From: Chryseobacterium endalhagicum
GTDB taxonomy: Bacteria; Bacteroidota; Bacteroidia; Flavobacteriales; Weeksellaceae
NCBI RefSeq assembly: GCF_016745235.1
Contig: NZ_JAELVM010000005.1
Coordinates: 1-64,000, forward strand
Reading direction: 5' to 3'
DNA: 64,000 nt
Shown piece after piece: positions 15,070 through 24,219 of this stretch. Made by a program: the position numbers and the translations under genes. Numbering within the stretch: position 1 is the stretch's first letter; every line of letters begins with the position of its first letter. A model generated the notes under the pieces. It saw only the letters and a program-made list of their open reading frames with translations. It was not told the origin of the DNA and did no database searches.

Positions 15070-16725
15070 ATGAAGACTAAACATCCTAAAGGCCTGCCCT
15101 TCCTCTTCTTTACAGAAATGTGGGAGCGTTTCGGGTACTATCTGATTCTCGGAATCTTTGTACTGTATGTTATTGAGCCTACCGGAATGAAAGGAGGACT
15201 TGGACTTCCGGACAAAACCGCTGATGATATTTTTGGAACTTATATCGCTTTAACGTACCTTACTCCTTTCCTTGGTGGTTTTCTGGCGGACAGGGTTTTG
15301 GGCTATATCAAATCCATTTACCTGGGAGGAATCCTGATGGCGGCCGGATATATCGGGATGGGTGTTTTCAAAGAACTGCCGCTTTTTTACGGCTCATTAG
15401 CTTTAATTATTATCGGAAACGGTTTCTTTAAGCCAACGATCTCTACTCTTTTAGGAAATCTTTATTCTGAAGAACCTTATAAAGCCAATAAAGACTCCGG
15501 ATATAATATTTTCTATATGGGCATCAATATCGGGGCGTTTATTTGTAATATCATTGCTGCATTTATGCGTAATAAATTCGGATGGGGCGAGGCTTTCATT
15601 ACTGCCGGAGTGGGAATGCTGATAGGTCTTGTGATTTTTACGATCGGAAGGAAACATTACATCCATGCTGCGCAGATGAAACCTGTGGAGGAAGGAGATA
15701 CCAAGCTTTCTGAAATTCTGATTAAAGTTTTCGTCCCTGCGATTGCCGTGGGAGCGATAGGATGGTTTATTCCCGGAAATATTTTCGGAAGCGACAGTAC
15801 GGATGCCTTTATTTTTGCCTGTGCTCCTGTTATTTACTTTTACGCTTCTCTTTATTTTAAGGCCAAACCGGAAGAAAAACCGTCCATCGGGGCTTTGCTT
15901 TCCGTATTCCTGATCAGTATGTTCTTCTGGGCAGTTTTCAAACAGAACGGTACCGCGCTTACAAGATGGGCCAATTATTATACGGACAGAAGTGTTCCGG
16001 CATCTTTGGAAAAGCCTCTTGAAGATATTTATATGGTTGAAGGGAAAAGCTATGAGAACAAGGAAGTTCCTGTATATGACAACCAGTTTCAGTCTCAGAA
16101 AGACAAAGACGGAAAGACCATTAAGGAAACCGGAAAAGATATATACTTCAAAAATATCTCTCCTGAACAGCGTGCCGCTTTAGAGAAAAACCCGGAAACA
16201 AAGGTTTATTTATACAATACCGAATTATTCCAATCCATCAATCCCTTCTGGGTAATAGCGCTTACGCCTCTTATTGTAGGGTTCTGGGCATTATTAAGAA
16301 GAAAAGGAAAAGAACCTCTGACGCCTACAAAAATTGTTTTGGGACTGTTTATTTCAGGATTGTCATGTTTGGTGATGGTTCTTGCTGTAATGGCTGGAGA
16401 TAACGGGGCTGTAAAAGTATCACCTTTATGGCTGGTAGCGGGTTACGGAGTCATCACCATCGGGGAATTATGCCTTTCTCCAATGGGACTTTCATTTGTG
16501 TCCAAGCTTTCGCCGGCAAGAATTACGGCTTTGATGATGGGAGGTTTCTTCCTTGCCAACTCGGTAGGAAATAAACTTTCCGGAATTCTGGCCAGTACAT
16601 GGTATAATTACGACAACAAAATGAATTATTTCCTGGTGAACTTTGCTCTGTTAATATTTGCAACCCTTTTAGGACTGTCTATGTTAAAAAGATTAAATAA
16701 AATCATGAAAGAAAAAGGGCACTAA
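15070..16725 (+). CDS. POT-family di/tripeptide:H+ symporter 1
   Basis: About 551 residues from the ATG at 15070; the open frame extends upstream but that part is terminator and leader sequence. Multi-pass inner-membrane protein of the proton-dependent oligopeptide transporter (PTR2/MFS) family. The hallmark ExxERFxYY appears as EMWERFGYY near the N-terminus, and PTR2-type GGFLADRVLG and GNGFFKPTIS follow. A long polar insertion (about residues 300-385, with many Lys/Glu) lies between membrane segments; the two sister proteins lack it. It has its own terminator, so it is probably transcribed separately. Confidence 0.92.
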   Translation: MKTKHPKGLPFLFFTEMWERFGYYLILGIFVLYVIEPTGMKGGLGLPDKTADDIFGTYIALTYLTPFLGGFLADRVLGYIKSIYLGGILMAAGYIGMGVFKELPLFYGSLALIIIGNGFFKPTISTLLGNLYSEEPYKANKDSGYNIFYMGINIGAFICNIIAAFMRNKFGWGEAFITAGVGMLIGLVIFTIGRKHYIHAAQMKPVEEGDTKLSEILIKVFVPAIAVGAIGWFIPGNIFGSDSTDAFIFACAPVIYFYASLYFKAKPEEKPSIGALLSVFLISMFFWAVFKQNGTALTRWANYYTDRSVPASLEKPLEDIYMVEGKSYENKEVPVYDNQFQSQKDKDGKTIKETGKDIYFKNISPEQRAALEKNPETKVYLYNTELFQSINPFWVIALTPLIVGFWALLRRKGKEPLTPTKIVLGLFISGLSCLVMVLAVMAGDNGAVKVSPLWLVAGYGVITIGELCLSPMGLSFVSKLSPARITALMMGGFFLANSVGNKLSGILASTWYNYDNKMNYFLVNFALLIFATLLGLSMLKRLNKIMKEKGH

Positions 16726-16749
16726 TCCTTATTTATCATAAAGAATATC

Positions 16750-16780
16750 AAGCTGTAGAATCATTCTGCAGCTTTTTTAT
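16750..16780 (+). terminator. Terminator after POT transporter 1
   Basis: A 12-bp stem with one wobble pair (16750-16761 with 16763-16774) and a minimal loop, followed by a run of T. Confidence 0.8.
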
Positions 16781-16799
16781 TTAAATATAAAATTAAAAC

Positions 16800-16830
16800 C
16801 TTGCCAAAAACCCAAAAAAAACTATATTTG
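16800..16830 (+). promoter_or_regulatory. Bacteroidota promoter for POT transporter 2
   Basis: A -33 box CTTG (16800-16803), a 19-base spacer and a -7 box TATATTTG (16823-16830) match the Bacteroidota sigma-A pattern TTTG/N19/TAnnTTTG closely. The ATG follows 27 nt later. Confidence 0.65.
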
Positions 16831-16857
16831 TCAGTCTTAACAAAAATTAACAATAGA

Positions 16858-18612
16858 ATGGATAATACTGAAGCATTAAGTCCGAAGCCGGATGAATTTG
16901 TAGAGAATAAGAATTCAAGACATCCAAAGGGGTTATGGGTTCTTTTCGGAACAGAAATGTGGGAGCGTTTCAACTTTTATGGAATGAGAGCACTTTTAAC
17001 GCTCTTTATGGTAAATTCCTTATTAATAAAAGAAGCGGATGCGGCGATCATCTATGGTGGATTTTTAGCTTTATGTTATTTAACGCCTCTTTTGGGAGGT
17101 TTCATTGCAGATAAATATATCGGAAACAGAAATGCCATCTTAATCGGTGGATCTTTAATGGCCATCGGTCAGTTCCTTCTTTTTATCAGCGCCTCTACTT
17201 TCTCTGCCGATCTGGGCAGCTCCAAAATGGTGATGTGGCTGGCTTTATTCGTTATTATTTTCGGTAACGGATTCTTCAAGCCTAATATTTCCTCAATGGT
17301 AGGAAGTCTTTATCCTAAGCAGGAAAAATCCAAACTGGATTCTGCTTTTACCATTTTCTATATGGGAATCAACATCGGAGCATTCCTTGGACAGTTTATC
17401 TGCCCGTACGTAGGAGATGTGAAAGATGCCACTACAGGAGTAAGAGATATTTTTGCTTTTAAATGGGGATTCTTAGCCGCTTCAATTGCTATGGTCATTG
17501 GAACCGTAACATTCTTTATCCTTAAAAATAAATATGTGGTAAATCCGGAAGGAAGACCTATCGGAGGATTACCAAAACACAATACAAGTGAAGATTTTGA
17601 AGAAGGTGAAACGCAGACCGCAAAATTCACAGGTGCATCATTAGGGATCACCGGACTTATTTTTGTTGTTTTATTCTTCGCTTTCAGATATTTATTGGTT
17701 GGTGAATTCGGGTTTAATTCCGTAGAAATGGGTCAATTGATTAAAGGAATCATTTATCCTTTCATCTATGCAGCCGGTATTTCCCTGGCATTCCTGATCA
17801 TGACTTCTGCAGAAAACAAAGTGGAAAGACAAAGAATCTGGGTAATTTATATTGTATCCTTCTTTATCATTTTCTTCTGGGCAGCTTTCGAGCAGGCAGG
17901 ATCTTCATTAACCTTTATTGCAGATAATCAGACAGACAGAAACATCTTCGGCTGGAATATGCCGCCTTCAATGGTTCAGATTTTCAATGGTATTTTCGTA
18001 GTGCTATTGGCTGTTCCTTTCAGTTTGACATGGGATAAATTAAGAGCAAAAGGAAAAGAGCCTGTATCACCTTTCAAACAGGCGATGGGATTAGCTTTAA
18101 TTGCACTTTCTTATTTCATCATTGCACATAACGTAAAAGATCTTGGAAATTCCGGGCTATTGGCTATTAAATGGTTAATGCTTCTGTATTTCATCCAGAC
18201 TTGTGGTGAGCTTTGTCTTTCTCCAATCGGTTTATCATTGGTAGGTAAACTGGCTCCAAAAAGATTTGCTTCATTATTATACGGTGTTTTCTTTATTTCC
18301 AATGCTGCCGGTTATGCTTTGGCAGGTTCATTAGGAGCCCTTATCCCTGCAACAGGTGATAAATTCAAGAAAGCAGAAGAAATCGGAGTCAATCTTCAGG
18401 ATGTTTTAGATAAAAAAGTAACCCTGACTGCTGAGCAGACTGTAGCATTTGAGAAAGCTCAGTTACCATTGCACAACCCTACATTTGCAGGATTTGAGAT
18501 TCACAACCTGTTCGAATTCTTTATGGTATTCGTAGTACTTTGTGGTATCGCAGCTGTTATTTTGGGTCTGATCTCTCCAATCTTAAAGAAAATGATGCAC
18601 GGTGTAAAATAA
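16858..18612 (+). CDS. POT-family di/tripeptide:H+ symporter 2
   Basis: 584 residues from the ATG at 16858, which lies at a sensible distance from the promoter; a TTG at 16801 overlaps the -33 box and is not a start. It has the POT signature EMWERFNFYG, followed by GGFIADKYIG and GNGFFKPNIS, and C-terminal membrane helices with GELCLSPIGLSLVGKLAP. A soluble stretch near residues 480-530 (EIGVNLQDVLDKKVTL) interrupts the last helices. Closely related in plan to the POT proteins on either side, it is one of three apparent paralogues. Confidence 0.92.
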   Translation: MDNTEALSPKPDEFVENKNSRHPKGLWVLFGTEMWERFNFYGMRALLTLFMVNSLLIKEADAAIIYGGFLALCYLTPLLGGFIADKYIGNRNAILIGGSLMAIGQFLLFISASTFSADLGSSKMVMWLALFVIIFGNGFFKPNISSMVGSLYPKQEKSKLDSAFTIFYMGINIGAFLGQFICPYVGDVKDATTGVRDIFAFKWGFLAASIAMVIGTVTFFILKNKYVVNPEGRPIGGLPKHNTSEDFEEGETQTAKFTGASLGITGLIFVVLFFAFRYLLVGEFGFNSVEMGQLIKGIIYPFIYAAGISLAFLIMTSAENKVERQRIWVIYIVSFFIIFFWAAFEQAGSSLTFIADNQTDRNIFGWNMPPSMVQIFNGIFVVLLAVPFSLTWDKLRAKGKEPVSPFKQAMGLALIALSYFIIAHNVKDLGNSGLLAIKWLMLLYFIQTCGELCLSPIGLSLVGKLAPKRFASLLYGVFFISNAAGYALAGSLGALIPATGDKFKKAEEIGVNLQDVLDKKVTLTAEQTVAFEKAQLPLHNPTFAGFEIHNLFEFFMVFVVLCGIAAVILGLISPILKKMMHGVK

Positions 18613-18631
18613 CCGCATCAATAAAATACAT

Positions 18632-18662
18632 AAAACCTCTGCTAAGTCGGAGGTTTTTTTTA
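18632..18662 (+). terminator. Terminator after POT transporter 2
   Basis: An 8-bp stem AAAACCTC/GAGGTTTT with a ~10-base loop and a long T tract. It directly precedes the YhcG remnant. Confidence 0.8.
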
Positions 18663-18669
18663 TTTTCGT

Positions 18670-19318
18670 ATGATGGAAATTTCCGAAGATTCTTTATTTC
18701 AGTCCGTAAAGGAAATTATTAGGCAGTCGCGCGAAAAAGTGTTTCGGATCACGAATTCTACTTTACTGCTTACGTACTGGCAAATCGGAAAACTCATTGT
18801 GGAAGATGAGCAGCAGGGAAAAGAACGGGCCGCCTACGGAAAATATACATTAAAAAATTTATCCCGGAAACTTTCTCCAGAATATGGAAAAGGCTTTGAT
18901 TACACCAATCTTTCCAATATGCGGAAATTTTATCTTACATTTCCAATTCTTGACGCAATGCGTCAAGAATTGAGCTGGACTCATTACAGACTTTTATTAA
19001 AAATAGATATTCCAAAAAAAATCAATTATTATATAGAAGAAAGTATCCAAAATAACTGGAGTTCAAGAGACCTGAAAAGACAGATCAATTCTCTTGCCTA
19101 CGAAAGAGTTCTGGAACATAAAAAATCCTTAATAGAGAATATCCGCAGCATTATACAAGATCCCTATATTTTTGAGTTTTCAGGCTTTCTACCTAAAAAA
19201 CAATCTCTTTGCCAGCAAATACTTACTCTACCTTCCAAAAGAAGAGGAATTAAAAGAAATCATAGATCAGGACAGACTCCGCTTTGAACTGGATCAAAAC
19301 AATAATAAACAACCTTAA
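18670..19318 (+). pseudogene. Decayed YhcG/DUF1016 nuclease-family gene
   Basis: The N-terminal winged-helix-like DUF1016 domain is intact (VFRITNSTLLLTYWQIGKLI, YGKGFDYTNLSNMRKFYLTF, ELSWTHYRLLLKI, up to DPYIFEFSGF). Intact relatives are ~340-370 residues and continue with a PD-(D/E)xK nuclease domain. Here that part is missing: the text jumps to LPKN...LFASKYLLYLPKEEEL, which is the extreme C-terminus of the family. The C-terminal piece is also one frame off. One extra A in the run at 19195-19200 makes the reading frame stop at 19287, whereas the true tail ends at 19318. So both a ~130-residue internal deletion and a frameshift are inferred. Confidence 0.8.
18944..18972. repeat. Near-perfect palindrome inside the YhcG remnant
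   Basis: 14-bp perfect arms (18944-18957 and 18959-18972) around one central A. The core is TTGACGCAATGCGTCAA. It lies where the reading frame encodes PILDAMRQELSW, a conserved part of DUF1016. Confidence 0.7.
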
Positions 19319-19340
19319 TTAAAATCAATCATATACGATT

Positions 19341-20816
19341 ATGAGCTTAACTCTAGAAGAAATACAAAATTTTAAAGGAAAATACCCTAAACAGCTCTGG
19401 ACCCTGTTCACGGTAGAAATGTGGGAGCGTTTTTGTTTTTACGGAATGCGGGGTGTTCTTACCATCTTTATGGTGGATCAGCTGGGACTGTTGGAAGACA
19501 AAGCCAACTTACAGTATGGAGCTATACAAGCCTTTATCTATGCTTTCACATTCATAGGTGGAATTTTTGCCGATAAAATTCTTGGATTCAAAAAGTCTCT
19601 GGTATTCGGAGGACTTATCATGACAGTCGGGAACCTTATCATTGCTTTTTCTCCACATGATTTCTTCTATTTCGGGATTACGTGTTCAATTATTGGGACA
19701 GGATTTTTCAAGCCCAATATTTCTTCCATGGTGGGAGAACTTTACAAAGAGGATGATCCTAGAAGAGATGCAGGATACGGACTTTTCTATGCCGGAATTA
19801 ATATTGGCGGACTTTTAGGAGGAGCGCTTTGTGTATACCTCGGAAAATACCATTCCTGGTCATGGTGTTTCCTGGCAGCAGCTATTGTAATGCTTCTGGG
19901 TTTAATCACTTTTTTTGCTACAAAAAAATCACTGGGACCTATTGGAGATTCGCCGTTACAGGTACTTCCCCAGTCTAAAAGAACTTTACGTGAAGTCCTG
20001 GTATATATTGGTGCATTGCTAAGTATGCCTCTTATTTTCATTATGGTGAAAAATACGGACTATACAGATTATTTCATGTATTTAATCGGTATTGCAGCTG
20101 TAGGGTATTTTATCGTGGAAACATTGAAACAGACAACGCCTTATCAAAAGAAGCTTGTTGCCGCTTTCATCTTTATCTTCATGTACTTCTTGTTCAATTC
20201 AATCTATGAACAAAGCGGAGGATCTCTGTCTTTATTTGCAAAAGACAACCTGGTTCACAATCTGTTAGGCTTTGGGATGGATCCGAATATCATTAACAAC
20301 AGTGCCAATTCTTTTTTCATCATCCTTTTCAGTCCGCTTATTGGCCTTGCATGGGTGGCTTTAAATAAAAAGAAACTGGAACCCAATACGATTAATAAAT
20401 TTGGAATTGGATTTTTATTCCTTGCCGGAGGTTTCTTTCTGTTTTACAGCTTAAGATATTTCGCAGGAGCAGACGGGAAGTCTTCCCTTAATTTATTTAC
20501 GTTCACCTGGTTGGTGATCACATTCGGTGAATTGTGTTTGGGACCTATCGGAATGTCCATTATTACAAAATTATCTCCAAAGAAAATGTTCGGGATGATG
20601 ATGGGATTATGGTTTCTGGCCAGTGCTTTCGGGCAGTTTGCTGCGGGTAAAATTGGTGCCAGTTTATCTGAAGCCAATACCGGAAATACCAATATGAGTA
20701 AGCTTATCGCGTATACCGATGGATACAAAACTCTGGGAATCTACGCCTTAATTGCCGGTGTGGTATTAATTTTGCTATCCTCGTTCATAAGAAAATTAAT
20801 GCAGGAGGTAAAATAA
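19341..20816 (+). CDS. POT-family di/tripeptide:H+ symporter 3
   Basis: 491 residues, the most compact of the three POT transporters and without the long polar insertions of the other two. Signature EMWERFCFYG near the N-terminus, then GGIFADKILG, GTGFFKPNISSMVGELY and, near the C-terminus, FGELCLGPIGMSIITKLSP. About 12-14 hydrophobic segments are visible. It probably imports di- and tripeptides with protons across the inner membrane. The start ATG at 19341 follows the YhcG remnant by 22 nt. Confidence 0.92.
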   Translation: MSLTLEEIQNFKGKYPKQLWTLFTVEMWERFCFYGMRGVLTIFMVDQLGLLEDKANLQYGAIQAFIYAFTFIGGIFADKILGFKKSLVFGGLIMTVGNLIIAFSPHDFFYFGITCSIIGTGFFKPNISSMVGELYKEDDPRRDAGYGLFYAGINIGGLLGGALCVYLGKYHSWSWCFLAAAIVMLLGLITFFATKKSLGPIGDSPLQVLPQSKRTLREVLVYIGALLSMPLIFIMVKNTDYTDYFMYLIGIAAVGYFIVETLKQTTPYQKKLVAAFIFIFMYFLFNSIYEQSGGSLSLFAKDNLVHNLLGFGMDPNIINNSANSFFIILFSPLIGLAWVALNKKKLEPNTINKFGIGFLFLAGGFFLFYSLRYFAGADGKSSLNLFTFTWLVITFGELCLGPIGMSIITKLSPKKMFGMMMGLWFLASAFGQFAAGKIGASLSEANTGNTNMSKLIAYTDGYKTLGIYALIAGVVLILLSSFIRKLMQEVK

Positions 20817-20858
20817 AAGTAAGCAAGATTATGCTTATTTTTACTTAAATATCAAATT

Positions 20859-21392
20859 ATGAAGAAAATTATAAGCATATTCCTTCTACTTATAGTAAAT
20901 TTTAGTTTTGCGCAAGTTAAATGGATGACGATTGAAGAAGCTTTAAAAGCTCAGAAAGAAAATCCTAAAAAGATCCTGATCGATTTTTATGCCGACTGGT
21001 GCGGCCCATGCAAGATCATGGATAAAAAAACATACGGCCACACGGTGATTGCGCAGATCATTAATGAAAATTACTATCCTGTAAAATTCAATGCAGAGGA
21101 AAAACAAGCTATTGATGCTTTTGGAAGAACATTTTCCAATGATAATAAAGAACATAAAAAAGGAAGAAATTCCCTCCACGAATTCACACAGTATATGAAT
21201 GTGGGTGCAGTTCCCAGCACAGTATTTCTGGATGAGAAAGGCGGGCCTATCACCATTCTTCAGGGAGAATTGTCTGCCAAAGAGCTGGAGCCATACCTAG
21301 AATTTATCTCAAAAGATCTGTTTAAAAAGATCCGCTCCAGAGAACAATGGGAAGATTATCAGAAAAAGTTCAAATCTAAGATCAAAGATTAA
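20859..21392 (+). CDS. Periplasmic thioredoxin-like protein
   Basis: 177 residues. A signal peptide (MKKIISIFLLLIVNFSFAQ) is followed by a thioredoxin fold with DFYADWCGPCKIM, the WCGPC redox motif at about residues 48-52. The segment VGAVPSTVFLDEKGG supplies the conserved cis-proline. Between them is a ~40-residue insertion (AIDAFGRTFSNDNKEHKKG). It probably acts as a periplasmic disulfide reductase or oxidase; the partner is unknown. It lies 42 nt after the third POT gene in the same direction and has its own weak terminator. Confidence 0.85.
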   Translation: MKKIISIFLLLIVNFSFAQVKWMTIEEALKAQKENPKKILIDFYADWCGPCKIMDKKTYGHTVIAQIINENYYPVKFNAEEKQAIDAFGRTFSNDNKEHKKGRNSLHEFTQYMNVGAVPSTVFLDEKGGPITILQGELSAKELEPYLEFISKDLFKKIRSREQWEDYQKKFKSKIKD

Positions 21393-21428
21393 TACGGACA
21401 ACAGTTCCGGTTTTTAAAATATATAATT

Positions 21429-21459
21429 AAGGCTTTCATTTTTTTGGAAGTCTTTTTTA
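21429..21459 (+). terminator. Weak terminator after the thioredoxin-like gene
   Basis: A 9-bp stem with wobble pairs (21429-21437 with 21446-21454) and a T-rich loop, followed by a T tract. Confidence 0.6.
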
Positions 21460-21529
21460 TTTTACCGAAATTCGAACCTTTGTTTTTTTACTCAAAACCC
21501 GGATCCTGAAGAACGGGTCCCGGACAACA

Positions 21530-23614
21530 ATGACTTTAGAAACCTCAATAGAATACGTCAAAGGCATCGGTCCTGATAGAGCCAAACTCATCAAGAATGT
21601 GTTGGGTTTGTCTACCGTGGACGACCTTCTGAACTTCTACCCCATCCGTTATCTGGATAAGAGTAAGGTATTTAAAATTTCCCAGCTTGAAGAAAGCAGT
21701 ATTGAAGTACAGCTGAAAGGAAGAATCACCATGGTTCAGGAAGTCCAGACCGGGAAAACCAAAAGACTTTCTGCCAAATTCAGTGATGATACCGGAACCA
21801 TGGATCTGGTGTGGTTTCAGTATTCAAAATGGCTGAAAGAACAGCTCCCTATCAATCGGGAAGTCTATATTTTTGGAAAGATCAATGTTTTCAACCGTCA
21901 GTTTTCTATGCCGCATCCGGAAATTGAAGCAGAGGAAAATAAGGAAAACGACAGCCGCCTGAAACCTATTTATCCCAGTTCAGAAAAACTGACCAAAAGA
22001 GGATTGAACCAAAGGTTTTTCCAGGTTGTTTTAAGGAATATCTGTAAAGAAATCCCTAATCTGATTGAAGAAAATTTTCCTGATTATATGATGAAAGCAT
22101 TTAAGTTTTTATCGAGACAGCATACTTTTCTAAACATCCATTTTCCAAAAGATATGGAGCATTTTGAAAAAGCGGATAACAGACTGAAGTTTGAAGAATC
22201 CTTCTTTTTCCAGTTGGGATACGCCCTGAAAAAACTTCATCATAAAAGCCATTCGCCGGGAAATCCGTTTCCCATTGTGGGTGATCACTTTAATGATTTT
22301 TACAACCATCATATTCCTTTTGACCTGACCAATGCACAGAAAAGGGTTTTAAAGGAAATCCGTCTGGATATGAAAAGACCGGTTCAGATGAACAGGCTTC
22401 TTCAGGGTGATGTAGGGTCAGGAAAAACCATGGTCGCATTACTGACGATGCTGATTGCTATGGACAACGGCTTTCAGAGCTGTATGATGGCTCCTACAGA
22501 AATTCTGGCCCAGCAGCATTATAACGGAATTAAAGATCTTTTAACGGAAACCGGCATCAATGTGCGCCTTCTGACCGGATCTACCAAGACCTCGGAAAGA
22601 AAGATCATTCACGAGGAACTTGAGAACGGAACCCTGTCTATTTTGGTAGGAACGCACGCTGTTTTAGAGGATAAAGTGAAATTTAAGAACCTTGGACTGG
22701 CCATTATTGACGAACAACACAGGTTCGGAGTAGCACAACGGGCAAAACTCTGGGCAAAGAATAAAATCCCGCCACATATTCTGGTGATGACCGCAACACC
22801 TATTCCAAGGACGCTGGCCATGAGCTTTTATTCTGATCTGGACGTTTCTGTGATTGATGAAATGCCGGTGGGTAGAAAACCTATTATCACCGCTCACAGA
22901 CGTGAAAAAGACAGAACCTATGTGTATAATTTCTGCAGGGACGAGATCAAAAAAGGAAGGCAGGTTTATTTTGTCTACCCATTAATTGAGGAATCTGAAA
23001 CTTTAGATTATAAAAATCTGATGGAAGGCCTCGACCATGTCATGACTGCCTTCTCCGATTATAATACCACCATGCTCCACGGAAAAATGAAACCTGCTGA
23101 AAAGGATGCTGCGATGAATTATTTCGCCTCCGGAAAAGCAGAAATTATGGTCGCTACTACCGTGATTGAAGTAGGTGTGAATGTTCCGAACGCTTCCGTT
23201 ATGGTGATAGAAAGTTCTGAAAGATTCGGGCTTTCCCAGCTGCACCAGCTGCGGGGCCGTGTGGGAAGAGGCGCAGAACAGAGTTACTGTATCCTGATGA
23301 CGTCTGACAAACTTTCAAAAGAAAGCAGAACGCGTATCAAAACGATGACGGAAACGAATGACGGATTTAAAATTTCTGAAGTAGATATGCAGCTCAGAGG
23401 GCCAGGAGATATTTTGGGAACCCAGCAGAGCGGTGTTGTAGATTTTAAGAGACTGGATCTTGTGAATGACTCTGCCATCATTAAAACCACAAAAAATACG
23501 GTTGATAAAATTCTGGAAGCAGATCCGCATCTGGCCAGACCGGACAATCTGATCATTAAGAATTACTACCTGAAGTACTACAAAGGGAAAAATAAATGGA
23601 GTAAAATTTCATAA
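21530..23614 (+). CDS. recG: ATP-dependent DNA helicase RecG
   Basis: 694 residues, full length for the family. The N-terminal wedge/OB domain (helix-hairpin-helix start TSIEYVKGIGPDRAKLI) binds branched DNA. The SF2 motor follows: Walker A GDVGSGKT with K299, the DEQH box D394-H397, MTATPIPRTL, and motif VI HQLRGRVGRG. The C-terminus carries RGPGDILGTQQSG, typical of RecG. It remodels stalled forks and Holliday junctions. The gene stands alone and is followed by a ~600-base gene-free gap. Confidence 0.97.
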   Translation: MTLETSIEYVKGIGPDRAKLIKNVLGLSTVDDLLNFYPIRYLDKSKVFKISQLEESSIEVQLKGRITMVQEVQTGKTKRLSAKFSDDTGTMDLVWFQYSKWLKEQLPINREVYIFGKINVFNRQFSMPHPEIEAEENKENDSRLKPIYPSSEKLTKRGLNQRFFQVVLRNICKEIPNLIEENFPDYMMKAFKFLSRQHTFLNIHFPKDMEHFEKADNRLKFEESFFFQLGYALKKLHHKSHSPGNPFPIVGDHFNDFYNHHIPFDLTNAQKRVLKEIRLDMKRPVQMNRLLQGDVGSGKTMVALLTMLIAMDNGFQSCMMAPTEILAQQHYNGIKDLLTETGINVRLLTGSTKTSERKIIHEELENGTLSILVGTHAVLEDKVKFKNLGLAIIDEQHRFGVAQRAKLWAKNKIPPHILVMTATPIPRTLAMSFYSDLDVSVIDEMPVGRKPIITAHRREKDRTYVYNFCRDEIKKGRQVYFVYPLIEESETLDYKNLMEGLDHVMTAFSDYNTTMLHGKMKPAEKDAAMNYFASGKAEIMVATTVIEVGVNVPNASVMVIESSERFGLSQLHQLRGRVGRGAEQSYCILMTSDKLSKESRTRIKTMTETNDGFKISEVDMQLRGPGDILGTQQSGVVDFKRLDLVNDSAIIKTTKNTVDKILEADPHLARPDNLIIKNYYLKYYKGKNKWSKIS

Positions 23615-24219
23615 AAAAACCGCGAAAAGAAAAATATCTTTACGCGGCCCCCTTATAAAACTGTTATTTAGAAGAAATTACTTTTTTCTGGTTATTTTTT
23701 TAATTTATTTTAATAGTAAGAACTAATATTTTGTGATTGGATGTGAAAATATTTATATACTATTTGAATTTTCAGTTCTGACTATTAAAATAAATTAAAA
23801 AAACAAAATGAATTATTTTTCCAACTTGCTTATTATAAAAACTAACTGTTCGGGTTGAAGGAAGTGGGAATGAAACGAATAAATACCCTTCAACTTTCTT
23901 AAGTTTTCATGATTGTACCGTTTTGTTTAAAGATCTTCTATGCTTTATAGCTGGAAATGAATATAATTCATTTTGTTAAAACTAACATTGTGACTTATAT
24001 CTTTATTTCTGATGAAATAATCTATTCTCTATCATCCACTGCTTTTTTATATGGCTAATTTGTGTTGCAATGTTTACGTTTACAAAATTGCTGATATTGC
24101 GTGGATTCCTCCTTATATTATTTTAATTATTAATTATACAATTTTCACTTTTATGTGAATAGTATGCTTTAAATACAAACAATTCATTCAAATATAAAAC
24201 ACTAAAAAGTGTTTATTCA
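23615..24219. other. Gene-free gap after recG with a large inverted repeat
   Basis: A ~605-base A/T-rich gap. Just after recG is a GC-capped hairpin, CCGCG/CGCGG around an AAAGA/TCTTT inner stem (about 23624-23646), without a clear T tract on the plus strand. A 30-bp inverted repeat follows at 23695-23803. The rest (23804-24219) shows no convincing coding frame, tRNA or known riboswitch. Confidence 0.6.
23695..23803. repeat. 30-bp imperfect inverted repeat with 49-base spacer
   Basis: Arms 23695-23724 and 23774-23803 are complementary over 30 bp with one mismatch. Each starts or ends in a run of seven T/A and contains AATTTATTTTAATAGT. The spacer has no T tract or coding sign. It may be a mobile-element remnant, a small structured RNA or a protein-binding site. 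Confidence 0.7.

Noticed and set aside
23624..23650. recG terminator
   Set aside because: The hairpin is GC-capped but not followed by a T tract on the plus strand, so it is recorded only as part of the gap.
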